Assembly: GCA_021156345.1 (NCBI GenBank)
Contig: JAJNDJ010000006.1
Location: forward strand, 1 to 25,388
Direction: 5' to 3'
Source: Rubrobacteraceae bacterium
GTDB lineage: Bacteria; Actinomycetota; Rubrobacteria; Rubrobacterales; Rubrobacteraceae
DNA: 25,388 nucleotides
In this document: piece after piece, positions 15,253 to 22,971 of the stretch
Position numbering within the stretch: position 1 is the stretch's first letter
Layout of the letters: every line of letters begins with the position of its first letter
Translations under genes and position numbers: made by a program
Notes under the pieces: model-generated
Databases searched by the model: none
What the model was told of the DNA's origin: nothing
What the model saw: only the letters and a program-made list of their open reading frames with translations

Positions 15253-16557
15253 TTATTCAGGTGAGTTCTCACCTTCTCGATGCCAGCGGGTCATGTGATC
15301 GGCGTGGGTTTGCAGGTACGCCCCAGGACCGAAGTGGTGGTCGTAGAACTCCAGCTCCAGGTGGTGAGCCTGCAGGTAGGTCAGGATGAAGATGCTCGGG
15401 ACGGTGCCTGGGAACTTCCCGAACCGATCGTAGATGTACTGCGCCATGATCGCCACGCACTCCTTGAACTCCTCGCTGTGGACCTGTGCGCTGCTCCGCA
15501 CCCTGGTGCTCTCCTTCCAGGGACCCGGCGTCTTCGGGTGGAACGGTCCTCCCGGACCGAACTTCCGCTCGGCGAAAGCTTCGACAGCGGCCCGCATGTC
15601 CGGATAGTGGGGAGGGCAGTAGCCCGCGAAGACTCCTGGCAAGCCCGTTGGGTTAGGCAGCGGCCAGCGCTCGTCTGTGTCGTAGCGAAAGCCCAATCCA
15701 GGCACCTCGGGGTCGCCGCTGGCTCCGAGGACGGTGTAGCGGTCGATGCCGTCGAACATCCAGCCTCCCAGGCCCATCGCCTGCAGCATCAGCATGCCGG
15801 CGTAGCAGGAAGTCGAGAGCTCGGCGGTACACTCCGTGATCGAGTAGGTCTCCATGAAGGTCAGTGGCAGGGGTTCCTCCAGGTCAACGAGGTGAGAGAA
15901 GCGCTCGAGCCCCGGGATCTGCTCCCCGTGGACATCATCGTACATCCCGTATCCATTCTGGACCATGAAGCAGAGGACGGCGATCATATGCTGGGCTATG
16001 TCCCCCACCGGGATGAGCAGCGTGCTCCCCGGACGGTTGGCGCACCAGGTGTTGTGCCCCTCCATGTAGGGTTCTTCGGCAGGGATGTATAGCCTGGCGT
16101 CAGATAGCTTGCGTATGCGGCCGCGATGGGCCTCGAGGATGGCGTCTAGGTCGGGAGGCCCCTCGGTTGTTTGCCCGACGAGCGCGGGGGCGTCGCGGGT
16201 CTCGAAGAGGTAGACACCCTCGTCATCGGTGAAGAACACCTCGCTGGTGTGGAAACCCGCCGCCGATGGGAAGGTGCGGCCGCCGGCGGCTCCGGAGTAG
16301 TTCGAGAGATGGGGAGCGTACCCGGCGTGGCGCATGATCATGTAGTGCCAGCCGGTGTTGCCTGCCGCAGCCGTCAACACCAGCATCTGCTCCAGCTCGG
16401 AAAGGGGAAGAGGATCGTGGCGGGAGGTGAACGCCAGCGGCCCGTCGGGAAGCGAGGCGCCCAAAGAGAACCGGCGGGCTCGCCTTCCAAATAGCGCTTC
16501 GACCAACGGAAACTCAAGGACATCTTGCAGGCCGGACGGATGTGCTCTGGTCTCCAT
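15253..16557 (-). CDS. Conserved-looking protein of unknown function, nitroreductase/SagB-like N-terminus
   Basis: ATG 16557 is preceded by GGAGAGGAGGAAG, which gives 434 residues; a longer frame to 16620 has no support. The first 120 residues have the order seen in SagB-type nitroreductase-fold proteins: an Arg-rich start (RRARRFSLG, 25-33), PLSELEQMLVLTAAAG (51-66), GRTFPSAAGFHTSEVFF (93-109), and an acidic strand EGVYLFETRD. The remainder (NTWCANRPGSTLLIPVGDI, MVQNGYGMYDDVHG, TYSITECTAELSTSCYAG) is unfamiliar, and the expected C-terminal flavin-binding motif is not obvious. Cys residues in the middle (TWCANRP, ITECTAE, STSCYAG) could matter. No signal peptide is seen. It is a stand-alone minus-strand gene, 265 bases downstream of the transporter gene. 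A redox or FMN-dependent role is a guess. Confidence 0.5.
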   Translation of the reverse strand: METRAHPSGLQDVLEFPLVEALFGRRARRFSLGASLPDGPLAFTSRHDPLPLSELEQMLVLTAAAGNTGWHYMIMRHAGYAPHLSNYSGAAGGRTFPSAAGFHTSEVFFTDDEGVYLFETRDAPALVGQTTEGPPDLDAILEAHRGRIRKLSDARLYIPAEEPYMEGHNTWCANRPGSTLLIPVGDIAQHMIAVLCFMVQNGYGMYDDVHGEQIPGLERFSHLVDLEEPLPLTFMETYSITECTAELSTSCYAGMLMLQAMGLGGWMFDGIDRYTVLGASGDPEVPGLGFRYDTDERWPLPNPTGLPGVFAGYCPPHYPDMRAAVEAFAERKFGPGGPFHPKTPGPWKESTRVRSSAQVHSEEFKECVAIMAQYIYDRFGKFPGTVPSIFILTYLQAHHLELEFYDHHFGPGAYLQTHADHMTRWHREGENSPE

Positions 16558-16822
16558 GAACTTCCTCCTCTCCGGGTATCCCGCCTCATCTTGCCATGGG
16601 AGGGGCCCCGAAGCTACCAATGCTGCTTGCGCCTGTTGGATATGGGGCCGGCGTCCCCAACTCTCGACCTATTATGGGGAAATAGACAGGCCGCGAGTAA
16701 GAGGGCATCCTGCTCCCCCACAAGATCAAGGTCGGTCCCTCCATCTCACTGAGCTGGACCACGTAATCGTGATAAATAGGAGCTTGCGGGCCTCTGAGAG
16801 AGGACCTTTTCATTCGTGCCGC

Positions 16823-18481
16823 CTACACATCCCGGGACGTGGCGTGTGGTGCCGAGACTCTACCGCTGGCGCCCGCCTGAAGGTGAAGGATCGAATCTCG
16901 AGCCGTGGGCCCGACCCTCCGATCACTGACGAGAAGCGCCGCGACCAGAGCGCTGGCGAGCGCGAGCCCGGCAGAGATTAGCATCACGGCCCGGAATCCG
17001 GCGACGAAGGACTCGTCTATGGCGCGCTCGATGTGCGCCGCCGTCACCGCCTCCACGCCCTCAGGGGCCTCCGCCGCCCCGAGATGGGTCTTCGCCGCCT
17101 CCATCTCGCTGCGAATCTCCCCGGAAAGATCCATCCTGTCCAGGCGCGCGTCCAGGCTCGCTGAGAACACCCCGTAGACGAACACGCCGAGCAGGGCTAC
17201 CGCCAGGAGTCCGGCCACACGGGCCACGGCATTGTTCACCCCCGAGGCAAGGCCTGAGTGCTCCCTATCGACCGAGCCGAGCGCCACCGCAGTAAGCGGG
17301 GTTATGGCCAGCGCCATCCCTATGCCCTGAACGACCATCGCAGGGAAGAACGAGGTCCAGTAGGAGCCGTGCTCCACCCCAGGCACGGCGAACAGCAAGA
17401 GACCCACAAGGACGGCGAGCGAAGCCACCACCAGCGGTTTCTTCGATCCGAAGCGGGCACTGATACGTCCTGAGAGGCGACCGATCAGGAAGGCCATAGC
17501 CACGAACGGCAAGAACACGCTACCGGCCACCAAGGCCGAGTATCCGTGGACCTGCATCATGAGGAAAGGTAGGAAGTACAAGGAGCCGGTCAGGGCCATG
17601 TAGAAAAGTAGTGTCACCAGGTTCGCACCGTCGAAGTTCCTGGAACGGAACAGTGAGGGTGGCACCATCGGATCCTTGGCGTGGCGCTCCACAAAGACGA
17701 AGGCCGCAAGGGCTATCGATCCCAAACCGAGGGCAGCGAGCACCCTCGGGGCGCCAAGGCCCCAGGCCGAGGACTCGATCAGACCGTAGACCAGACCCGC
17801 GAGCCCTGCCGTAGCGAGAACAGCGCCGGCCAGGTCCAGGTTGTGTGCCTCGGGGTCCAGGCTCTCGGGCACGTGCCACAGCGCGATGGGTATGGCCACG
17901 GCGGCCAGCACCGGGTTGATCAGGAAAGCGGCCCGCCAGGAGACCGCCTCGACCAGCCAGCCGCCCAGAACGGGCCCCACAGCCATGGCGATGGCACTGA
18001 GAGCCCCCCAGGTCCCGATGGCCTTCGCCTTGAGCCTCCCCTCGAACGAAGCCCCGATGATCGCCAGCGACGCAGGCACCAGCAGCGCCCCTCCTACACC
18101 CTGAACACCCCGGGCAGCGATGAGTTGTGCGGGACCTGGGGCCAGGGCGCACCAGACCGAGGCCACGGCGAAGATCGCCGCGCCAAGGACGAAGAGACGC
18201 CGTCTCCCGAAGCGGTCTCCCAGAGTCCCTCCTACGAGTAAGAGTGCCGAAAGCACCAGGGCATAAGCTCCGTAGGTCCACTGCACCTCCCGCACGCTGG
18301 CCCCAAGATCCGCCTGCAAGGCAGGCAGGGCAACGTTCAATATCGTGCTGTCGAGGAAAGCCATTCCCGAGCCCAGAGAAGCTGCCGCTATTATCCAGGG
18401 GCGCGAGGTAGGCTGGCACGGCGAGGAAATCCGGGTGCCCCGGATAACCCCTATATCGCAAGGCTGGAGGACTGCGGGCAT
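16823..18481 (-). CDS. MFS transporter, DHA2 (EmrB/QacA-type) drug:H+ antiporter
   Basis: This 552-residue protein has the length and pattern of 14-helix DHA2 transporters. Motif D1-like LDSTILNVALPAL follows the first helix. Motif A, GGTLGDRFGRRRLFVLG, lies between helices 2 and 3. ARGVQGVGGALLVPASLAII corresponds to motif B/C with the conserved Arg and Gly residues. A large periplasmic loop (about 440-495) precedes the last helix. It probably exports amphiphilic drugs or metabolites in exchange for protons at the cell membrane. ATG 18481 overlaps the stop of a small upstream ORF as TAATG, and GGAGG lies eight bases upstream. No regulator gene adjoins it. Confidence 0.9.
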   Translation of the reverse strand: MPAVLQPCDIGVIRGTRISSPCQPTSRPWIIAAASLGSGMAFLDSTILNVALPALQADLGASVREVQWTYGAYALVLSALLLVGGTLGDRFGRRRLFVLGAAIFAVASVWCALAPGPAQLIAARGVQGVGGALLVPASLAIIGASFEGRLKAKAIGTWGALSAIAMAVGPVLGGWLVEAVSWRAAFLINPVLAAVAIPIALWHVPESLDPEAHNLDLAGAVLATAGLAGLVYGLIESSAWGLGAPRVLAALGLGSIALAAFVFVERHAKDPMVPPSLFRSRNFDGANLVTLLFYMALTGSLYFLPFLMMQVHGYSALVAGSVFLPFVAMAFLIGRLSGRISARFGSKKPLVVASLAVLVGLLLFAVPGVEHGSYWTSFFPAMVVQGIGMALAITPLTAVALGSVDREHSGLASGVNNAVARVAGLLAVALLGVFVYGVFSASLDARLDRMDLSGEIRSEMEAAKTHLGAAEAPEGVEAVTAAHIERAIDESFVAGFRAVMLISAGLALASALVAALLVSDRRVGPTARDSILHLQAGASGRVSAPHATSRDV

Positions 18482-18645
18482 TATCGGGTCCTCCAGAAGC
18501 GTCCCTTTGGATACGCAGCCCAGAGCCCCAGGACCAGATACTCTTTGTCGGCCTCGGGCACCAACCCGTCGCGGTCTTGCCTCCGCAGTTCGATCTCCTC
18601 CACAGCGTGCATCTCCGACTCCGTTGGCGCTCTCGTTGCCGTCAC
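18481..18645 (-). CDS. Short ORF coupled to the MFS gene, possibly a truncated gene
   Basis: GTG 18645 opens 54 codons ending at TAA 18483-18481, which overlaps the transporter ATG. The peptide contains HAVEEIELRRQDRDGLVPEA and LVLGLWAAYPKGRFW, with codon use like real genes here. The same frame is open upstream to about 18723 with protein-like content (NSTSLPLYFLHVTATRA) but no ATG or GTG; a TTG lies at 18651. That suggests either a TTG/GTG-started small protein or the surviving end of a gene that lost its start. I do not recognise the family. Confidence 0.4.
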   Translation of the reverse strand: MTATRAPTESEMHAVEEIELRRQDRDGLVPEADKEYLVLGLWAAYPKGRFWRTR

Positions 18646-18745
18646 ATGCAAGAAGTATAGTGGCAGGCTCGTGGAGTTGACGAAAGAACGACTGTTGTCG
18701 AGGACTTACGACGAATGGATATTCGACAGCGCGTCGGGACCCTAG

Positions 18746-20494
18746 CTACCTTAAGTCCTCCAGCATCGGCCGCAGCTTGTACTTTCGCTGGTGATGGTCT
18801 ATGAGCTCCTCGAGGTAAGCCAGCCACTCCTCCTCACGTCCGGCGGCCAGAAGGGAGTCCTGCACCTTCGCCAACCAGTCTACAGCCTCTTCGTAGTCCT
18901 TGGACCTTCCCTGGTTCATGATCTCCTCGGCCCGCCTCCTACAGGTCTCGATAACCCAGTCGGGGTGCGACTCGATGGCCGCATCCGCTACCCTAGCGAC
19001 CAGGTCTCCGAAAGGATCCCTTTCGACCGCGGCGATCGCGTCTCCGACGAGGTTCTCGTGCAGGAAGATGTCGACCTGGCCCGTTGGCAAATAGGAGGTG
19101 CTCTGGCGCAGGTGATCCAACATCCGCCCGCGATGCTCGGGCCAGGCCTCGCCAGCAAGCTCCTGTACGCGAAGGTAGGAGGCCAGGCTCGGGTCCGCCT
19201 GGAAGGCGGCAAGGGCCGCTTCGAGAGCGATTCCGCGGCGTCCAAGACCTTCCGCAAGGTCCCTGACCCAGCCCGCCAGCCTGCCCTTCCGGCCTTCTAA
19301 CGAGAGACCACGCTCTCCGACCAGAAGCGCGGCTTCGGCATCACCCTGCTCGCGCAGGGTTCCGGCGACGGCGAGAATCTCCTCCGGTGTCCTCAGGTGC
19401 TTGGAGGCATACTCGACGGCTTCCTCGGCCCGGTCGAGCCGTACGAGCATGATAGCGTGTCTCGTGTCTTCGGCCGCGGCTTCCGAGAGACGCAGGTACT
19501 CCTCGTGGCGGCCCCGGCGATCCAGTACGTTGAGACGCGCGGTAGTCAACGGGTGGTCGAGGAGCTCATCTAGGAACTCCTCGTCAGGGCTCTCACCCTC
19601 CAGCACCCTCACCAGCGGCGGGTAGGACCAGCCCTGCTCGACAGCCCGGGAGGCAGCGCCGAAGGTATCTCCGACACCGTAGTCCCCTAGCTCGCCCAGC
19701 CACACGTCGAGCTTTGCGCCATAGTCCTCCCTCTCCTCAGGGGTGAGCTCTACGCTCAACAGGGCCTCGGTGAGGGCCGCTCCTACCTCCTCGAAGTAAT
19801 CGAGGAGCTCGCCGCCATAGTCGCCCATCATCTCCCAGTCGAGTGCGTCCGGGGCCTCCAGATACTCCTCGGTGATCGCCTCGAGGACACGCAGCGCGCC
19901 GGGAGCGTCGTCCGCCCGGATGAGGTCCCACGCGCCTTCGAGGATGCGGCGTGCCTCCTCAAGGTTTCCGGAAATGTGCCAGTAGTCATAGTAGGGCTCC
20001 GGATAGCCCCGAGCCTGGATGCTGGCGCGGAGACTGCGCCGGATGGCGTCCACGTTGACCTGGCGAGGCTCGGAGGAGGACGAGAGGGCGATCTCACCAT
20101 CGATAACCTCGCCCAGGGAGGGGTAGCGCTCTGCCAGCTTCAGCACCAGATCTTTCAGCTCTTCCCTATCCAGCCCAGAGAGGGACTCCTCGAGCTCGGG
20201 CAGCTCCCGCACCGACTCAGGGTCGTGGGAGTAGGCGAGCAAGGCGGCGACGATGTGCTTGCAAAGGCCGCCCCACTCATAAGGGCAACTACACGTGGCA
20301 TCGATGATTCCGGCCGCATCGAAGACAACCCGAACACCATAGGGAGCAAACTGGCTGCCTGCCACCTCGGCCCGAAGCTCCTGACCTCGCAAGATTAGGG
20401 ACCCCACGGCACCCTGGCGATAGTACCCCTGACCTCGACGAAATGATTCGGGAGAAGAATATCTCTGGATTAGGGCTTCGCTAAGATCAGGCAA
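18746..20494 (-). CDS. SWIM zinc-finger domain protein
   Basis: The 582-residue protein begins with a SWIM zinc finger: C68-x-C70-x7-C78-x-H80 in CSCPYEWGGLCKH, preceded by the usual FRRGQGYYRQGAV segment. The rest is helical and acidic, with TPR-like pairs (LVLKLAERYPSLGEVI, ALRVLEAITEEYLEAPDAL, EEWLAYLEELIDHHQRKYKL near the end), as in other SWIM proteins with long helical C-termini. SWIM domains bind DNA or protein; the particular role is unknown, and no SNF2 helicase gene adjoins it here, though such proteins often sit beside one. The start is TTG 20494, chosen because GGAGTGAG precedes it. It lies alone between the MFS and EamA genes on the same strand. Confidence 0.85.
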   Translation of the reverse strand: MPDLSEALIQRYSSPESFRRGQGYYRQGAVGSLILRGQELRAEVAGSQFAPYGVRVVFDAAGIIDATCSCPYEWGGLCKHIVAALLAYSHDPESVRELPELEESLSGLDREELKDLVLKLAERYPSLGEVIDGEIALSSSSEPRQVNVDAIRRSLRASIQARGYPEPYYDYWHISGNLEEARRILEGAWDLIRADDAPGALRVLEAITEEYLEAPDALDWEMMGDYGGELLDYFEEVGAALTEALLSVELTPEEREDYGAKLDVWLGELGDYGVGDTFGAASRAVEQGWSYPPLVRVLEGESPDEEFLDELLDHPLTTARLNVLDRRGRHEEYLRLSEAAAEDTRHAIMLVRLDRAEEAVEYASKHLRTPEEILAVAGTLREQGDAEAALLVGERGLSLEGRKGRLAGWVRDLAEGLGRRGIALEAALAAFQADPSLASYLRVQELAGEAWPEHRGRMLDHLRQSTSYLPTGQVDIFLHENLVGDAIAAVERDPFGDLVARVADAAIESHPDWVIETCRRRAEEIMNQGRSKDYEEAVDWLAKVQDSLLAAGREEEWLAYLEELIDHHQRKYKLRPMLEDLR

Positions 20495-20522
20495 CTATCT
20501 CACTCCAGTCCTGGCACCGATC

Positions 20523-20729
20523 TTACCACCGTCGCGTTCTGTCCTTTGGAAGCAACCCTGCGCGCAGGGTTGCTTCCATGTCGAGGACGTTGACTACGTT
20601 CGGAAAATCGGGGCGGAGGTCGCGCCGCCGCCAGCGTCGAACTGCGATTCGCACGGCGGCGCCCGGGTCCAGGTTGGCATCTATCACTTCGAAGCCGATG
20701 CGGACTAGCGGTCCCGTCATCGGAGTCAC
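20523..20729 (-). CDS. Possible small protein, 68 residues
   Basis: A GTG at 20729, or ATG 20720, opens a frame to TAA 20523-20525. The sequence (PLVRIGFEVIDANLDPGAAV, VRRWRRRDLRPDFPNVVNVL, MEATLRAGLLPK) has plausible coding character but no ribosome-binding site was seen. The frame is the same as that of the EamA gene just upstream, after its TAA. Its last third contains the perfect palindrome at 20547-20578. It may be coding, or the decayed extension of the transporter gene. Confidence 0.3.
   Translation of the reverse strand: MTPMTGPLVRIGFEVIDANLDPGAAVRIAVRRWRRRDLRPDFPNVVNVLDMEATLRAGLLPKDRTRRW
20547..20578. repeat. Perfect 32-bp palindrome
   Basis: The arm TGGAAGCAACCCTGCG is followed at once by its exact reverse complement. 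As RNA it would form a 14-bp stem with a four-base loop. It lies 53 bases upstream of the SWIM-protein TTG. No T tract follows on either strand, so it is not a typical intrinsic terminator. It could be an operator, an mRNA-stability hairpin or a cruciform site. Confidence 0.85.
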
Positions 20730-20753
20730 GGGCGCCAGGTTCGGGTTTGATCT

Positions 20754-21698
20754 TTATCCGGCTCCGACCACCGGGGCAGAGGGGTCCGGTGCCGGCGCCT
20801 TCGCGTTCAAATACCCCACCACGAACACGGCTCCCCATAGCAGCACGAAGCCCACTACTTGGTTCGCACTCACGCCGACGCCGAGAACAGCCCAGTTGAG
20901 GATGACGGCCGTGGCCGGGAAGGCGAGCTCCGCGAGCGTCGCGTAGGAGGCGCGGGTGCCCGAGAGACCCCGGTAGTATAGGAGCAAGGCGAGGAGACCC
21001 GGTATCAGGGCGAGGAGCACGACCCGCCCAGGCTCGGCGGCGAACCCGGCGCCAATCCCACCCAAGGAGCCCTGGAAAGCTACGATGGCCGCGAGCAAGG
21101 GGACGGCCAGCAGGAGGCGCGCTCCGGTCAGGGCATGGAAGGGCATGTCTTTCAAGACCAGCCGTCCAAGCACTGTCGAAGAGCCCCACAAGAGCGCGGC
21201 GCCCAAGGCGAGGGCAGCGGTGAGAGCTTCGGCAGAGCCAATTGCCCTGAAAGGCCCGAGATCGCCAAAGGAGATCAGGTAAGCCCCAACCACCGCCACG
21301 GCGAAACACGGCCAGTAAGCCAACTCCAACCGCTCGCGCAGCAAAATTCCCGCTAGCGCGACTGCGAACAGCGGCTGGGTCTTCTGCAAGAGTATGGCCA
21401 CCGTCGGATTCCCCACGGCGAACGCCGTCGTAAAAAGTAGAGTTGCAAGAGCTGAGCCTCCCCAACCGATGACGAGCAGCGCGACCCACTGCGCGGCCCC
21501 AAAGCCGCGGAAGAACCTCCATCCCAGCGCCACGGCCGGCACCGAGTACAGAAGCAATACGAGGTGCTCGAGCAGCACTATCTGGGACGGCGAGGCTACC
21601 TCCAGGAGCGGCACCCGCAAGATGGCGTCCGTCCCCCAGAGCGAAGCCCCAAGGGCGACGAGCAAGACGCTTGCGTAACCACCGTTTCTCCAGCCCAC
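20754..21698 (-). CDS. EamA/DMT-family transporter
   Basis: The 314-residue protein has ten hydrophobic helices arranged as two EamA repeats (about 8-140 and 155-295). Typical pieces are ALGASLWGTDAIL at the start, NPTVAILLQKTQPLFAVALAGILLRERL in repeat 1, and ATLAELAFPATAVILNWAVLG in repeat 2. Family members export amino acids, nucleobases or other small metabolites; the substrate is unknown. The start is GTG 21698, with AAGGA eight bases upstream, inside the last codons of the ORF ending at 21703. The gap is four bases, so the two are coupled. The C-terminal tail (KAPAPDPSAPVVGAG) is Pro/Ala-rich. Confidence 0.85.
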   Translation of the reverse strand: MGWRNGGYASVLLVALGASLWGTDAILRVPLLEVASPSQIVLLEHLVLLLYSVPAVALGWRFFRGFGAAQWVALLVIGWGGSALATLLFTTAFAVGNPTVAILLQKTQPLFAVALAGILLRERLELAYWPCFAVAVVGAYLISFGDLGPFRAIGSAEALTAALALGAALLWGSSTVLGRLVLKDMPFHALTGARLLLAVPLLAAIVAFQGSLGGIGAGFAAEPGRVVLLALIPGLLALLLYYRGLSGTRASYATLAELAFPATAVILNWAVLGVGVSANQVVGFVLLWGAVFVVGYLNAKAPAPDPSAPVVGAG

Positions 21699-21702
21699 GT
21701 CG

Positions 21703-22086
21703 CTAATCCTTCTCGGGCCAGTCGAATTTGGGCATCACACGCTCCCTATAGACCCTGATAAACTCCGCCTGCTCGCGCCCGCCGTTGAGCGGGTAGACCT
21801 CGTCGAGGCCTGCGGAGGTGACCTCGACATTCTCGATGGAGACCTGCGTCGCCTGGAAGTCCTCGGGCTCGCGGATGTGAGCCCTTGGGAATGGCTTCCC
21901 GCAGTTGGGCCGCCCTTTCACGGCCTGCTCTTCGGCCTGACTTCGAGTTTCGGCCAAGCTCAAGTGGAGCTCCGGTGGTCTGCATCGTACCCTCCTGTCG
22001 GCTGCGTACTCACCGTCCGATTCTACCCGTGTTCTTGGGATCGGGGTAAGGGTAGGAGCCAAACCTGAAGCAACCGCGAGAAACAA
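21703..22086 (-). pseudogene. Small ORF of unknown function, probably frameshifted
   Basis: Two overlapping frames compete. One runs from TTG 22086 to TAG 21703 (127 residues). Its second half, HIREPEDFQATQVSIENVEV onward to PKFDWPEKD, has strongly GC-rich third positions typical of real genes here. Its first half does not. The other begins at ATG 21985 right after an excellent AGGAGG, encodes MQTTGAPLELGRNSKSGRR then RAAQLREAIPKGSH, and stops at 21746. The last words resemble the start of DUF2252 proteins (weak match). A single frameshift near 21870-21880 would join the good start to the good end into about 96 residues. I do not recognise the complete protein. It is coupled to the EamA gene. 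Confidence 0.35.
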
Positions 22087-22197
22087 ATCAGCGATGATCC
22101 TCCAGGTCGGCCCGTCCCAAAATGCGACGGACCCTGGTATCTTGAGATCGACCTGTCCCCCGGCTTGGCAAGTAGTCGCCGCACCGCAGGCCGAAAC

Positions 22198-22971
22198 CTA
22201 CGCAGAGCCTGGGGGTGTTCGGGTCAACGAGTAGCGCAGGAACAGCTCACTCTCCGCCACATGGATGGACAGTAGTTCGAGGACGGGACGGTCGCGGGCC
22301 GGGATCTCGGGACCTCTGAGCAGGGTAAGGGTTTGGGCTGCGGTTCCGCCAAGCAGTTCAGGCGCCACGGTAAGGAAGAGCTCGTCGACGAGCTGACGCG
22401 AGATCAGGGCGTGGTTGAGACCGGGCCCGCCTTCGAGCACTAGCGACTCGACACCACGCTCGGCTTGGAGGGCCCGCAAGGCTGCCTGGAGGTCGACGGC
22501 ACCAGTGGAGCTCGCAGGCGCGCTCATCACCGGCGCTAGCCCGCGCAGCCGTTCTGCAACCCTCCTGGGAGCCGCATCGGAGAGCAGGATCAAGATTTCC
22601 TGACCGCCCTTGACGATAAGCTGTTCCTCCAGCGGTACGTCGCCCGTGTCTGTAACAATGATCGCGAGCGGTTGCCGTACACCATCCGTGGGGTCGAGGC
22701 CGAGGGAGAGCTTCTCGGCGCGCAGCGTGCCGGCGCCGATCATCACGGCGTCGACTTTGGAACGTAGGGTCCGCATCGTCCGGCGATCGGCCGTGCTTCC
22801 TATTCCAGCGGCCTTCCCCTCCATTACTGTCCTACCATCAACGGAGCTGACCGTGTTGATGATCACATAAGGTCTTGCGCCCTCGCGGTTCCCTGTGGGC
22901 GGAAGGTCCAGGTCCTCGTAGATGGCAGAAACCTCCCGCTCAAGGTGAGGGTAAACCTTGAGTATGTTCAC
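22198..22971 (-). CDS. RibD C-terminal-type reductase (dihydrofolate reductase-like fold)
   Basis: The 257-residue protein matches the reductase half of RibD, without the N-terminal deaminase. It has RPYVIINTVSSVDGRTV near 33-49, STADRRTMRTLRSKVDAVMIGAGTLRAE (substrate and NADPH region), LVLEGGPGLNHALI, and VDELFLTVAPELLGG. Such stand-alone proteins are annotated as 2,5-diamino-6-ribosylaminopyrimidinone phosphate reductases of riboflavin synthesis or as generic NADPH reductases. The start is GTG 22971 because it overlaps the hflX stop as GTGA; the upstream extension to 23028 lies inside hflX. No other riboflavin gene is in the window. Confidence 0.85.
   Translation of the reverse strand: MNILKVYPHLEREVSAIYEDLDLPPTGNREGARPYVIINTVSSVDGRTVMEGKAAGIGSTADRRTMRTLRSKVDAVMIGAGTLRAEKLSLGLDPTDGVRQPLAIIVTDTGDVPLEEQLIVKGGQEILILLSDAAPRRVAERLRGLAPVMSAPASSTGAVDLQAALRALQAERGVESLVLEGGPGLNHALISRQLVDELFLTVAPELLGGTAAQTLTLLRGPEIPARDRPVLELLSIHVAESELFLRYSLTRTPPGSA

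Noticed and set aside
15280..16092. 270-codon plus-strand frame opposite the SagB-like gene
   Set aside because: No ribosome-binding site or domain; the minus-strand gene has GGAGAGGAGG before its start.
16790..16815. Hairpin with TTTT on the plus strand, terminator-like
   Set aside because: Stem has a mismatch, the T tract is short, and no plus-strand gene ends nearby. On the minus strand, where genes are read, no T tract follows.
17520..18461. 313-codon minus-strand frame over the MFS gene
   Set aside because: Same strand, shifted frame of a clear DHA2 transporter; low-complexity Arg/Gly translation.
20500..21522. 340-codon minus-strand frame over the EamA gene
   Set aside because: The translation is Arg-, Gly- and Pro-rich without membrane segments, while the overlapping frame gives a perfect ten-helix transporter.
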